Part shown: in pieces, positions 51,994 through 60,997 of the stretch
Numbering within the stretch: position 1 is the first letter of the stretch
How the letters are laid out: each line of letters begins with the position of its first letter
Origin: Kiloniella majae
GTDB lineage: Bacteria; Pseudomonadota; Alphaproteobacteria; Kiloniellales; Kiloniellaceae
Assembly: GCF_002118315.1 (NCBI RefSeq)
Contig: NZ_MTSZ01000005.1
Span: forward strand, 186,001 to 250,000
Length of the DNA stretch: 64,000 bases
Direction of reading: 5' to 3'
The notes under the pieces: generated by a model
Seen by the model: only the letters and a program-made list of their open reading frames with translations
What the model was told of the DNA's origin: nothing
Databases searched by the model: none
Position numbers and translations under genes: made by a program

Positions 51994-52503
51994 TTAATCC
52001 AGCTCCAACTTTTCACTACAATATTCCAGTGCCTGAAAAACTAGTGAATGGGCCGTACCCATTGAAACACCTAGCTTCTCTGAAATTTTTTTATAGGTAA
52101 AGTTGCCAAATCTATGCATTTCAAATGCGATACGACAGCGTTCAGGAAGCTCATCCAAGGCTTTCCTCACCACTTCAAGTTCCTGTCTTGCTGCGACATT
52201 CCTCTCTATGGATGGTATTTCCTCAAATAAAAGGCTTAGCGCAGCGTTGGCATCTAGATCACCACGACTTTGGTCTCGGGCAAGTTTTCGCTGCAGATCA
52301 AAACATCTATTACGCACAATGCCGTATAAATAGGCCAGCGGTTCAACAACATTCTTTTCTTGAGTAGCTTTTACAAACTGAAAATAAGCTTCCTGAACGA
52401 CGTCTTCCGCATGGAAATCGTCACCAAGAATTTTCCTTGCATATCCAACCAGTTCCCCTCTGTGGACGAGGTATATATCAAGAGTATCGGAACCGGATTG
52501 CAT
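51994..52503 (-). CDS. fecI: ECF sigma factor, FecI type, system 2
   Basis: 169 residues. Region 2: LDIYLVHRGELVGYARKILGDDFHAEDVVQEAYFQFVKA. Region 4: ALDELPERCRIAFEMHRFGNFTYKKISEKLGVSMGTAHSLVFQALEYCSEKLELD. The paralogue at 41859-42389 has the same architecture but clearly diverged residues. A Fur-box-like site is 37 bases upstream of the start. It would direct transcription of the receptor-2 operon upon ligand signalling through FecR. Confidence 0.88.
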   Translation of the reverse strand: MQSGSDTLDIYLVHRGELVGYARKILGDDFHAEDVVQEAYFQFVKATQEKNVVEPLAYLYGIVRNRCFDLQRKLARDQSRGDLDANAALSLLFEEIPSIERNVAARQELEVVRKALDELPERCRIAFEMHRFGNFTYKKISEKLGVSMGTAHSLVFQALEYCSEKLELD

Positions 52504-52539
52504 TAAATTTCAGCTCATATTAATGCACAAAGCATTATT

Positions 52540-52558
52540 AATAATGATTATTAATATC
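52540..52558. promoter_or_regulatory. Fur-box-like operator
   Basis: AATAATGATTATTAATATC matches the consensus GATAATGATAATCATTATC at 15 of 19 positions and lies immediately upstream of fecI-2. It suggests iron repression of system 2. Confidence 0.68.
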
Positions 52559-52663
52559 AATTACTACGCTTTATCGAGACTAAAAAGCAAGCAATATTTA
52601 GCCTCCTCCCCTTCTTTTGCCCCACAACCACCGAGAAACCGATAAATTTATAGTTAGAACATC

Positions 52664-53359
52664 TCATGTACGTGCAGCTTCAAAGGCTTCCCATGCTTTT
52701 TCAAACTTAGCAAAGTCAAAACCTTTACTTCTGGCGGGTTCAAGGACAAGCTTTTCAGTTTCAAGTAAATGATGAATTGATGTTTCCAGTTGTGGAATAA
52801 TTTCGGGCGGTATAACAAGAGCTCCATGACGATCAGCGTGGATCAGATCACCATCATTCACCACTAGACCAAAGACTGTCACCTCGGTTTTAATTTCTTT
52901 AACGTGGACAAAACCATGGGATGGGCCAACTGATCCGGCAATTACGGGGAAACCTTCTGGCAAGTCGCCGAGGTCCCGCATAACGCCATTCGTCAAAGCT
53001 CCACTCAAACCAAAGCCTTTATGAACAGTTGTATTGATTTCACCCCAGTAAGCACCAATACATCCAGGAAAGTCGAGATCTTCGATTACAGCCAGAGCAG
53101 GCAAAGCAGAAGAAGCCATATATCGATAGTAATCCATCCGGCGTTTTTTAATTACTTCCGGCACTTCAGAGGGCGGATTGATAGCAGAAATCTTGGCTGT
53201 CCGTGCATACCCTATTATGGCACCAGCGGCAACATCAGAAGCAACCATTGTTCCCCGGGTAAAGTTGTTAAAACCGCGTTTTCCCTGAGCAACCTCAATT
53301 GCATTACAAACTGTTGGGGTATCAACTTCTTTCAACAAGTCCAATAGAGATTGCTTCAT
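52664..53359 (-). CDS. RraA-family protein (HMG/CHA aldolase-like)
   Basis: 231 residues. The N-terminal LKEVDTPTVCNAIEVAQG, then GIIGYARTAK (AIIGYARTAKISA), the core GLSGALTNGVMRDLGDLPEGFPVIAGSVGPSHGF around residues 122-155, and LVVNDGDLIHADRHGALVIPPE. This is the RraA/4-hydroxy-4-methyl-2-oxoglutarate aldolase fold, with the family Arg-Asp of VMRDL (substrate and metal contacts) kept. In catabolic operons such proteins often cleave a keto-acid to pyruvate. The gene start overlaps the hydrolase stop by 4 bases (ATGA). It is the last gene of the catabolic operon. A regulator-of-RNase role is unlikely here. Confidence 0.8.
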   Translation of the reverse strand: MKQSLLDLLKEVDTPTVCNAIEVAQGKRGFNNFTRGTMVASDVAAGAIIGYARTAKISAINPPSEVPEVIKKRRMDYYRYMASSALPALAVIEDLDFPGCIGAYWGEINTTVHKGFGLSGALTNGVMRDLGDLPEGFPVIAGSVGPSHGFVHVKEIKTEVTVFGLVVNDGDLIHADRHGALVIPPEIIPQLETSIHHLLETEKLVLEPARSKGFDFAKFEKAWEAFEAART

Positions 53360-54051
53360 AGGTCCTCCAACCAGCGTAATAAAATCGCTGTTGTTTCATC
53401 CGGTTTTTCAAGAGTAGGCATATGTCCGGCGTTCTCTATTATTTCGAGCGCGCTATCAGATATTAAGCTGTGCATCATCTGATGTCGGGAAACGGGACAA
53501 AGTTTATCTTCGCGTCCACAGAGAATAAGCGCCGGCCCTTTGTATTTCTTGAGAGTCTCTGTCTGATCTATTCGATCACGCAACGCCTTGGATTGATTGA
53601 TAAACACATCAGCTCCCAATCCTGTTGCCATATCTCTACACAACTCAAGTATGTCTGTATTACCCTCAGGATCAGCAAGATAGTTAGGAATCATTTCATC
53701 CTGCATAACCCGATCAAGTTTCCCTGTCTGGGCTGCAATAATCTGAGGACCTCGACGTTGCTTAAATTCTTCCATCTCCGCCAAGGGATTAGTATCCATC
53801 AATGCCATACCAAGGACTCTTTCCGGTGCTTGCCGCAACACTTCCATTGCGACAATGCCCCCCATTGAGAGGCCGACCAGGACAAATTTTTCTGGCGCAC
53901 AGGCAAGAATATCACACGCTAAACCTGCCGTTGTATCTTGCTGAGCCAATGGCATTGTCATCAATGGCACTCGACCTGAAAGAGCTGATATTTGAGGACT
54001 AAACAGCCGTGCATCGCACATCATTCCTGGCAAAAAAACGAGTGGTGTCAT
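53356..54051 (-). CDS. Alpha/beta hydrolase
   Basis: 231 residues from the ATG at 54051 with GAGGGA upstream; the frame is open further upstream. Catalytic Ser is in VGLSMGGIVAM (GxSxG) near residue 83, the acid in LCGREDKLCPV and the His in ENAGHMPTLEKPDE. The N-terminal FLPGMMCDARLFSPQ oxyanion region is typical of small esterases and PcaD-like lactonases. A lactone or ester opening step in the operon's pathway is plausible. It is followed by the RraA gene with a 4-base overlap. Specific substrate unknown. Confidence 0.8.
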   Translation of the reverse strand: MTPLVFLPGMMCDARLFSPQISALSGRVPLMTMPLAQQDTTAGLACDILACAPEKFVLVGLSMGGIVAMEVLRQAPERVLGMALMDTNPLAEMEEFKQRRGPQIIAAQTGKLDRVMQDEMIPNYLADPEGNTDILELCRDMATGLGADVFINQSKALRDRIDQTETLKKYKGPALILCGREDKLCPVSRHQMMHSLISDSALEIIENAGHMPTLEKPDETTAILLRWLEDL

Positions 54052-54193
54052 GATACCAGATCCCTCAGGTGAAAGCTCGTTGTGCCCTTTATATACAGCT
54101 TCTCTAAAAACAAGGCGCAAAATCTACCCCAAGTTTTCAGGTATACTGTTTTCAGGCATGCTTGGACGTACAAGAAAAGCATAGCACTCACCA

Positions 54194-55156
54194 TCAAGTC
54201 CCAACCCATGTTGCTCCAGCAGGATCATTAGTAGCTGTCACACGATAAAGGCTTGATTCGCCAGTCATGGCAGGAGCCAAAGCATAAACTTGCCCAGGAT
54301 CAATCAGTGCCGTATCTCCGGGATTCAAAACGGTTTCTCCGTCTTGTAGTCTTAGTTTCCAGTGGCCACGAACTGGCATTAAAACCGTATGTTTGTCACG
54401 CGAAGTAAATTCATCCGCCTCAGAACCCCGGGTTAAGAATTCAACTTCAAAGCCGGGCTTATCTTTCAAAAGAGCATCAGGACCAATGATTTTGACTGGT
54501 TTATTTGCTGCCAGCGCCATCATATCCCAATAGCGCGCAACAAAATCCTTGATAACACCTTCGACAGGAACTTCCGGGAACGCCTTAAGCTCTTCTTCGG
54601 TCAAAAGTGGCATAGGATTTACGTTGTGTGGCAAGGTTTCACCTTTTTTTGTATCGTAGAGAGTTCCATTTTCACCAAGAATTAATCCATGATCCATGGC
54701 CTCTTCGATTACCTGCGGTGCCCATGTTACCCCGCCTCCGGCATCATCACCGCCCAAAATGGCCATGATCATTCCATAGTCTGTACCAATATTCTCAAAG
54801 CCCCGAAAAATACCCGTAGGGATATTAAAAATATCACCTTCTTCAGCGATAAATTCGCCAGCGTCTCCATAACGCCCCCAAAAAAAGCGCCAGCGTCCTT
54901 TGAGCACAAAAAACACCTCTGCCGTTGTGTGGCTATGTAATGAATTTCTGCACTTAGGTGGCTGCCCCGCAGCACCTATATTAAAACCCGGCGTATCTTG
55001 AATATGGACATGTTGATCAGGAGATTCAGATACTCCTCCACCAATAATCGTGAAGTTTTCCTTTTGATCACTGCCCGGTGTATGAGCATCAATAAATGCT
55101 GTTTTACACGGTTTTAAATCACCATAACGTACAATGCGATTTTCAATGGGGGTCAT
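54194..55156 (-). CDS. Double-cupin protein
   Basis: 320 residues from the ATG at 55156, which has AGGA about 8 bases upstream; a longer frame exists. First cupin: RNSLHSHTTAEVFFVLKGRWRFFWG, then EEGDIFNIPTGIFRGFENIG, with the metal-type His-x-His and Glu. Second cupin near residues 240-300: HTVLMPVRGHWKLRLQDGETVLNPGDTALIDPGQVYALAPAM, with fewer potential ligands. This resembles bicupin dioxygenases (gentisate-type) or sugar-processing cupins, with the second domain possibly structural. It lies between the SnoaL-like and hydrolase genes. Reaction not inferable. Confidence 0.7.
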   Translation of the reverse strand: MTPIENRIVRYGDLKPCKTAFIDAHTPGSDQKENFTIIGGGVSESPDQHVHIQDTPGFNIGAAGQPPKCRNSLHSHTTAEVFFVLKGRWRFFWGRYGDAGEFIAEEGDIFNIPTGIFRGFENIGTDYGMIMAILGGDDAGGGVTWAPQVIEEAMDHGLILGENGTLYDTKKGETLPHNVNPMPLLTEEELKAFPEVPVEGVIKDFVARYWDMMALAANKPVKIIGPDALLKDKPGFEVEFLTRGSEADEFTSRDKHTVLMPVRGHWKLRLQDGETVLNPGDTALIDPGQVYALAPAMTGESSLYRVTATNDPAGATWVGT

Positions 55157-55304
55157 CTTCAGTGTCCTATTACCATAACGTTGATATTGTTTACTGAAAG
55201 CCTTTGCCCGGTATAATTCAGGTCGACCTTTCAAAAAAAACAAACGTTCATATCCAAAATTTTTGATCTTGAGAGAGCTAACTTACTAAAAGAAAAAACT
55301 CGAC

Positions 55305-56294
55305 TTACAGATCACCTGTTTGCAAAAGGATTTGTTTCCATACCGCAGTTTCATCAAACAGGGTCCATTCTCGACGAAGTTTGATTTCGCCTGGTTTGAT
55401 GTCCCCAAATTCAACATGGCTAGCGCCCATTATATGAACATTTGCACCGGTTGGTTTACCAAATGAACCCCAGCCATCGTGCTTCCCGGTCAACCCCCAT
55501 CGAATTGCAGAGCGAGGGGATAGGTATGGATCTTCACGACCGATTTGATGTTCAATCTGAAACTTTGCACTGGGGAAAGAAGCGCGTAAGCCCATCCAGA
55601 AACGCTCAACAGGATCCCAGCCATACCCGGTGATGCCACCGGTAACTTCACTTTGTATAGCACGATCATATTCTGCCTTAATAACAGTAATATCTGCGTT
55701 CATAATCCGTGTGAGAATATCAGCGTGACGCGCGCCCCATTCATTATCATTTCCTCGTCCCGTGTAGGGACCAATCTGATCAATAGAAGGAGAAAAAGGT
55801 TTAACACAAAGCTCGGGACCACCTTCTTTCTTGATAAGATCACGCGCATATTCAACGGGGTCCCGCCCCATTTGACGCACAATCGCCCCCTGATCACGAA
55901 TTAGCCATTCATCATCAATAGCATTGTTTTTGGCATGACAATCGGCAATCACTCGATAGGCTAATTTCTTTCCCGTCGCTTTACCATAGACACCATCACC
56001 AAGATGGGTGGCCGTCGTCAAAATTCGATGTGAAGACAGCAGGCCTTCTTCTGGCGTCCCAGACCAAATTACGTCCTCTCCCAACAACTCCCGATCCGGG
56101 AATTCTGCCAATGTTGCCAATGTTGCCCCAATAACGTTCTGATTTCCCAAAACAATACTGGCCGGACTGCGAACGACAATGTCAGGCGCATAATATTCAT
56201 GAAGAGTGGCAACACCCCTATCTTCCCAAATTTCTTTTGTAATGCCGATTATATAGTCCGGAAAATTTTCGAACTTCGGGTTAAAACCCTTCAT
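55305..56294 (-). CDS. SnoaL/NTF2-fold protein, two tandem domains (first copy)
   Basis: 329 residues. The first domain (residues about 10-150) reads VATLHEYYAPDIVVRSPASIVLGNQNVIGATLATLAEFPDRELLGEDVIWSG. The second (about 185-320) has DADITVIKAEYDRAI-like and YGWDPVERFWMGLRASFPSAKFQIEHQIGREDPYLSPRSAIRWGLTG. Both fit the SnoaL-like polyketide-cyclase/NTF2-like fold, in which a cone-shaped cavity holds a small ligand. Such proteins isomerise, hydrate or eliminate. The close neighbours are a LacI regulator and a cupin. Compare with 58088-59143 and 60467-60994. Confidence 0.7.
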   Translation of the reverse strand: MKGFNPKFENFPDYIIGITKEIWEDRGVATLHEYYAPDIVVRSPASIVLGNQNVIGATLATLAEFPDRELLGEDVIWSGTPEEGLLSSHRILTTATHLGDGVYGKATGKKLAYRVIADCHAKNNAIDDEWLIRDQGAIVRQMGRDPVEYARDLIKKEGGPELCVKPFSPSIDQIGPYTGRGNDNEWGARHADILTRIMNADITVIKAEYDRAIQSEVTGGITGYGWDPVERFWMGLRASFPSAKFQIEHQIGREDPYLSPRSAIRWGLTGKHDGWGSFGKPTGANVHIMGASHVEFGDIKPGEIKLRREWTLFDETAVWKQILLQTGDL

Positions 56295-56299
56295 CTGTT

Positions 56300-57325
56300 T
56301 TATCCTTCTGGTGTGAAGCCTTGCGGTATGCGGGCAGAGCCTCGAATAACTAAAGGTCCGTCAATGGCAATTTTGCGAGGACCGTCCCCATTACCTTCTA
56401 TTTCGTTCAGGAGTAAGTTTACGGTTTCAGCAACCATACGATTGGCAGGCTGCCGAACTGTGGTTAGGTTATAGGCAGGCCATGCTGTGGTCGGAACATC
56501 GTCATAACCAACGACAGAAACGTCTTTGGGGACCTGTAATCCCAGTTCAAAACGCAAAACATCCATCACTGCAAATGCCATATGATCATTCGCAACAAAA
56601 ACGGCATCTGGTGGGTCAGCCGCAAACATACGACGGGTAGCTTCTGCCGCTTTTTCCATTTTAAAATCGCCGACTTCCCGTGCATGTAATGCCATGCCGG
56701 ATCCAGCCAAACGCTGTGTAAATCCGGCTTCGCGATCCCGTTGAGTAGAAGCCCCTTCCCAACCGGCAATGTACCCTATTTTTTGATGACCACCCGCGAG
56801 CAGAAACTCAGCAACTTTACACCCACCGGCAATGTTATCCGACGTCACCGCGGACATTTCCGGACCGTCCTGAGACCTGTTGAATAAAACCATCGGCACA
56901 CCAGCCGCCTGGCAGCGATCAGAAAGCTCTGAGGACATAGCAACAGAAGCTGCAATTATGCCATCAACTTGATAATCAAGAATTTCTTCGATCACGTCAT
57001 CGATATTAGATGCGGTCATCGGTGCCATGAAGACCAGCACGTGATACCCCCGTTCCTGCAAAGCGTTTGACAATTTCTCTAAAGCTTCGGGATAGAAATG
57101 ATTTTCCAGATACGCCACGACCAAACCAATAATACGTGACCGACCTGATACCATTGCGCGCGCCAAAGAATTGGGGCGATAGCCCAATTCGGCAGCGGCT
57201 TGATGAACTTTCTCAACAGTCTTTTTCGAGGCTGATGCACCAGGTGTAAATACACGACTTACTGCGGATTGAGAAACACCTGCACGCTTGGCAACTTCTG
57301 CTGATGTAATGCGAGGGTTATTCAT
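56300..57325 (-). CDS. LacI-family transcriptional regulator
   Basis: 341 residues from the ATG at 57325, which forms an ATGA overlap with the SDR stop. The helix-turn-helix is at about residues 6-27 (TSAEVAKRAGVSQSAVSRVF), followed by the hinge helix RPNSLARAMVSGRSRIIGLV. The ligand-binding domain has YLENHFYPEALEKLSNALQERGYHVLVF, VDGIIAASVAMSSELSDRCQ and VSVVGYDDVPTTAWPAYNLTTVRQP. It presumably represses the catabolic operon in which it is embedded and senses a sugar- or polyol-like inducer. Confidence 0.9.
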   Translation of the reverse strand: MNNPRITSAEVAKRAGVSQSAVSRVFTPGASASKKTVEKVHQAAAELGYRPNSLARAMVSGRSRIIGLVVAYLENHFYPEALEKLSNALQERGYHVLVFMAPMTASNIDDVIEEILDYQVDGIIAASVAMSSELSDRCQAAGVPMVLFNRSQDGPEMSAVTSDNIAGGCKVAEFLLAGGHQKIGYIAGWEGASTQRDREAGFTQRLAGSGMALHAREVGDFKMEKAAEATRRMFAADPPDAVFVANDHMAFAVMDVLRFELGLQVPKDVSVVGYDDVPTTAWPAYNLTTVRQPANRMVAETVNLLLNEIEGNGDGPRKIAIDGPLVIRGSARIPQGFTPEG

Positions 57326-58086
57326 TCTGCTGTCCACCCGCCATCAATCATCAGAGCAGTTCCTGTAACCAACGAAGACGCATCAGAAGCCAAATAAACA
57401 ACGCCCCCCATAATATCTTCAACCTTCCCAACCCGTCCCAACTTAATTTTCTCTTCAATCCATGCCCTGCGCTCTGGACGGTCAAATGTTGATTGTGTCA
57501 ATGGGGTCAGCACAAAAGTAGGACAAATCGTATTCACCCGAATGTTCTTCTTCCCCCATTCGATGGCCATAGATTTAGTGAAGCCCTCTACCGCGTGCTT
57601 TGTCGCGGCATAAACAGCGCGATCAAGCCCACCGACATGCGCCATTTGGCTACTAATATTAATAAGAGACCCAGGCTTTCCAGCCTTGATTAAACCTTTT
57701 GCCACCGCCTGGGTTAAGAAATAAGCACCCTTGACATTCAAATCTGTAACACAATCAAAATCAGCCTCTGTTGTGTCTTCTGCCGGACTATGACGGGCCA
57801 ACCCGGCAGAATTCACCAGAATATCAAAAGGACCATTTTCAGCGACGATGGTTTGCATCGCAGGAACATCTACCACATCAAAGACCAAGGCCCTTGCCTC
57901 CATTTTCGCAGCGCACATTTTCTCCACCAAATCCACCAACAGATCCGCACGGCGTGCGGCAACAACAACCTCTGCCCCAGCCTCGCCCAGCGCCACAGCA
58001 CAAGCCAGGCCAATGCCTGAACTGGCCCCTGTAATCAGTGCGCGCTTGCCATCAAGACGAAAAGAAGGTGTTGCGGGAAGAGCCAT
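57322..58086 (-). CDS. Short-chain dehydrogenase/reductase
   Basis: 254 residues from the ATG at 58086 (MALPATPSF); an earlier in-frame start would enter the previous gene. Classical SDR: ITGASSGIGLACA (TGxxxGxG) near residue 22, DILVNSAGLARHSP near 93, catalytic Ser in NISSQMAHVGGL near 149, YAATKHAVEGF (YxxxK) near 162 and RVNTICPTFVLTPLTQ. The fold supports NAD(P)-dependent oxidation of an alcohol or reduction of a ketone. It is preceded by a double-domain SnoaL gene with one base between and overlaps the LacI gene by 4 bases. It is likely to act in the same pathway as the HisD-like enzyme. Confidence 0.88.
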   Translation of the reverse strand: MALPATPSFRLDGKRALITGASSGIGLACAVALGEAGAEVVVAARRADLLVDLVEKMCAAKMEARALVFDVVDVPAMQTIVAENGPFDILVNSAGLARHSPAEDTTEADFDCVTDLNVKGAYFLTQAVAKGLIKAGKPGSLINISSQMAHVGGLDRAVYAATKHAVEGFTKSMAIEWGKKNIRVNTICPTFVLTPLTQSTFDRPERRAWIEEKIKLGRVGKVEDIMGGVVYLASDASSLVTGTALMIDGGWTAE

Positions 58087-58087
58087 A

Positions 58088-59143
58088 TTAAATATCTCCG
58101 ACAGGGCAAGGGAGCTGCCCTTGTATGCCTGCTTTGTTGAACTCACGCAGACGGTCAAAAACATTCATACCCAATTGAGAAAAAAGGTCCAGTAGATCAA
58201 TAAGCACCCAGTTTTCCCGAATTAGGTTTCCTTCAACTCGCCAAAAATCAAGACTGCGCAGTGTGATAACTTTATCTGTCTTCGGTAATCCCAACCAACC
58301 GGCACCAGTCATCGTCTGCTTCATATTTGGCCACCCTGTCACCGCAACATAATCACCATCGCCAAAAAAGTGAGACATCGTTTCTTTTGTTTCTTTTTCC
58401 TGCTGACCACGATCAGGCATTGCCGCTAAAAACGGGATCTGATGCCAGTTACGAAAGCCGGATATACCGCGACAGGTCCCGATACCAGCCGGGCCATACC
58501 ACGTCATACGAGGATGCCAAAAGCGCTCCATCTCCATAACATCAGCACCACCTTGTGATGGGTGGCGAATCATATGGGTCAACATGTCGACAACCAAATC
58601 ACAGGATGCCTTCGCCCGATCAGAACCGTTAAAAGATCTCACAATACCATCTTGTGTAGAAGGTCCCTGCACACAGCCTTCGCGTCCAAGTGACGGAGCA
58701 AGAGGCCAAGCATTTGCCTGCATCATTAATTCAGGAATATCCCAAATTGCTTGGACTTCAACAACTTTATCGCCCTCAATTCGATAAAACTCGTGAAACC
58801 GCATCTGAACAAAATGCCCCGTTGGCGGAATCTCTAACCAGGTGGCAATAAAAGTACCAACATAATTCCCTGCACAACCAACCCAATTTGTCCCGTGATT
58901 GTCTGAACCCGCGGTCACAATGTAATCGCGCCGTTCCAGATCAGGTATCGCTTTGAACAGTGGCGCATAAGCACTATCGTAAAAGTGTTCGCCCAGCATA
59001 TCGCCCAAAGGATGGCACAGATGGATATCTGCATCAGGGGCAATCACATCAGCAAGATTTTCTCTAACGCTTTCTTCAGAGAAATCAACCATGGCAGCAC
59101 GAAATTTTGCGATCAAAGACTTATTATGCTCAGCAAGATCCAT
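58088..59143 (-). CDS. SnoaL/NTF2-fold protein, two tandem domains (second copy)
   Basis: 351 residues. First domain about 10-165: VIAPDADIHLCHPLGDMLGEHFYDSAYAPLFKAIPDLERRD and WLEIPPTGHFVQMRFHEFYRIEGDKVVEVQAIWDIPELMMQ. Second domain about 195-340: MERFWHPRMTWYGPAGIGTCRGISGFRNWHQIPFLAAMPDRG and SLDFWRVEGNLIRENWVLIDLLDLFSQLGMNVFDRL. Both carry the SnoaL-type strand/helix pattern with His and Asp residues positioned for acid/base chemistry. Its start overlaps the HisD stop by one base (TAATG). The tail LIDLLDLFSQLGMNVFDR closely parallels the C-terminal part of 60467-60994. Confidence 0.72.
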   Translation of the reverse strand: MDLAEHNKSLIAKFRAAMVDFSEESVRENLADVIAPDADIHLCHPLGDMLGEHFYDSAYAPLFKAIPDLERRDYIVTAGSDNHGTNWVGCAGNYVGTFIATWLEIPPTGHFVQMRFHEFYRIEGDKVVEVQAIWDIPELMMQANAWPLAPSLGREGCVQGPSTQDGIVRSFNGSDRAKASCDLVVDMLTHMIRHPSQGGADVMEMERFWHPRMTWYGPAGIGTCRGISGFRNWHQIPFLAAMPDRGQQEKETKETMSHFFGDGDYVAVTGWPNMKQTMTGAGWLGLPKTDKVITLRSLDFWRVEGNLIRENWVLIDLLDLFSQLGMNVFDRLREFNKAGIQGQLPCPVGDI

Positions 59144-60453
59144 TATTCAGTAGCCTTACCATAAGCTACGTTCTGGCCCCCATAGCGTCGAACCCGGAGA
59201 TTGCATTGCTCAGCATGTCCGACAAAACCTTCCAACAGGCATAATCTAGAACCATAGGCTCCAATCTTAACGGCGGCTTCATCTGTCGTTACTTTTTGAT
59301 AACTATGAGTCTTCAGGTATTTTCCGACCCAAAGCCCACCAGTGTATCGTCCTGCTTTTTTTGTTGGTAATGTATGGTTTGTTCCGATGACCTTATCACC
59401 ATTGGCAACGTTCGTCCGAGGTCCCAGAAACAGAGCACCATAACAGGTCATGTTTTCTAAGAACCAATCATCACGGTCGGTCATTACCTGTACGTGTTCC
59501 GAAGCAATATCATTGGCAACAGCCAACATTTCCTCATAAGTCTCACATAAAATCACCTCACCATAGTCCCGCCAGCTAACACCCGCAGTATCAGCTGTCG
59601 GCAAAATGGTAAGTATCCGCTCTATTTCAGACAGAGTTTCTTCTGCAAGTTTGCGCGAATTGGTAACTAACACAGCCGGCGAATTATAGCCGTGCTCTGC
59701 CTGTCCAAGAAGATCAGTCGCGCATAGTTCTGCATCAACTGTTTCATCGGCAATCACCATGGTCTCCGTCGGCCCCGCAAAAAGGTCAATGCCAACACGA
59801 CCAAAAAGTTGGCGTTTGGCTTCAGCAACAAAAGCATTTCCGGGGCCGACCAACAAGTGAACGGGATCTATCGTCTCAGTACCAATCGCCATAGCACCAA
59901 CAGCCTGTATTCCGCCCAGAACATAAATTTCATGTGCCCCCCCCAAATGCATCGCGGCAATAACAGCCGGGTTTGGTTCGCCATTAAACGGTGGTGTACA
60001 AGCAATGATCCGCGGGACACCTGCCACTTTTGCCGTCGCCACGGACATATGTGCAGAAGCAACCATTGGAAACTTTCCGCCAGGCACATAGCACCCGACG
60101 GATTGCACAGGGATATTCTTGTGGCCAAGAATAACGCCGGGCATCGTTTCAACTTCTATATCCAGCATGGAATCACGTTGAGCTTGAGCAAACTTGACGA
60201 CTTGCTCTTGCGCGAACTTGATATCTTCCAGATCACGGGGAGTTACCTTAGCGATTAAATCATCAATCTCATCTTGAGATAATCGGTAAGTTTGACGATC
60301 ATAGTTATCAAACTTAATAGATAGTTCGTGTACAGCCTTATCCCCACGCGCTTCGATATCTTTGAGTGTTGTCGCAACAATTGCAGCCGTTTTGGCATCA
60401 TCCTCTACCCGGTCAGCTTCAGATTTACCACGTTTCAGATGTTCAATAGTCAT
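59143..60453 (-). CDS. HisD-family dehydrogenase (histidinol dehydrogenase homologue)
   Basis: 436 residues. [24 protein letters not shown] near residue 121, [44 protein letters not shown] around 222-266 (Gln and His zinc ligands), [11 protein letters not shown] near 313 (catalytic Glu-His) and [18 protein letters not shown] near 410 (His ligand). Histidinol dehydrogenase converts an alcohol to an acid in two NAD-linked oxidations. In this catabolic setting a paralogue acting on another alcohol is likely, as known for the sulfopropanediol dehydrogenase HpsN. No other histidine biosynthesis genes are here. It overlaps the downstream SnoaL gene by one base. Confidence 0.85.
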   Translation of the reverse strand: MTIEHLKRGKSEADRVEDDAKTAAIVATTLKDIEARGDKAVHELSIKFDNYDRQTYRLSQDEIDDLIAKVTPRDLEDIKFAQEQVVKFAQAQRDSMLDIEVETMPGVILGHKNIPVQSVGCYVPGGKFPMVASAHMSVATAKVAGVPRIIACTPPFNGEPNPAVIAAMHLGGAHEIYVLGGIQAVGAMAIGTETIDPVHLLVGPGNAFVAEAKRQLFGRVGIDLFAGPTETMVIADETVDAELCATDLLGQAEHGYNSPAVLVTNSRKLAEETLSEIERILTILPTADTAGVSWRDYGEVILCETYEEMLAVANDIASEHVQVMTDRDDWFLENMTCYGALFLGPRTNVANGDKVIGTNHTLPTKKAGRYTGGLWVGKYLKTHSYQKVTTDEAAVKIGAYGSRLCLLEGFVGHAEQCNLRVRRYGGQNVAYGKATE

Positions 60454-60466
60454 ACCCTATTCCTCA

Positions 60467-60994
60467 CTATTCAGGTCGGAGAGCGGCACGCTCACCACGA
60501 TCAAAGGCTTCCCAACCCTCACCCTTAAAAATATCAACGCCTAGCTGTGCAGCGACATGGGCAAAATCAACATTGACCCAGTTATCGACGATCTTGCCAT
60601 CAACAACTTTCCAAAAATCCATATATCTGATTTCAACTCGCTTTCCTGTTGGAGCAATCCCGAGAAACTCCCCCGAATGCGTCGCTTCCTGACGCCCGAA
60701 AGCCGCGGCCCATTCCCCCATATAAAGGCGTGCTTCATCGATACATGTTTTATCTGAAAACGCAGCTTGAAATGGACTTTGCCAGTTATTTTGAAACTCT
60801 GCGAGACCTTGCTTGGTGCCACACCCCTGATTTCCCATCCAGCGAAACCCTTCAGAGAAAAACTCGCCGATATCAGATATGCGATGGTCATTTAAACCAT
60901 CAACCATTGCCTCTATAACTCCACGGGTTTCATCTGTCTTTGACATATCCGTATCACGGGATAAGACCGCTTGTTCTGGGCGAGAACCTTTCAT
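60467..60994 (-). CDS. SnoaL/NTF2-fold protein, single domain
   Basis: 175 residues starting at the ATG at 60994, 3 bases after the permease stop; AAAGG within the permease end serves as the ribosome-binding site. FFSEGFRWMGNQGCGTKQGLAEFQNNWQSPFQAAFSDK and FLGIAPTGKRVEIRYMDFWKVVDGKIVDNWVNVDFAHVAAQLGVDIFKG are the SnoaL-like (ester cyclase) pattern. The C-terminal LGVDIFKGEGWEAFDRG parallels LGMNVFDRLREFNKAG in 58088-59143, suggesting common ancestry and duplication. It begins the metabolic part of the operon directly behind the importer. Confidence 0.75.
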   Translation of the reverse strand: MKGSRPEQAVLSRDTDMSKTDETRGVIEAMVDGLNDHRISDIGEFFSEGFRWMGNQGCGTKQGLAEFQNNWQSPFQAAFSDKTCIDEARLYMGEWAAAFGRQEATHSGEFLGIAPTGKRVEIRYMDFWKVVDGKIVDNWVNVDFAHVAAQLGVDIFKGEGWEAFDRGERAALRPE

Positions 60995-60997
60995 CGA

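Noticed and set aside
59143-60453. Assignment as biosynthetic histidinol dehydrogenase hisD
   Set aside because: No other his genes nearby, and it is embedded in an importer/catabolic operon; paralogous function is more likely.
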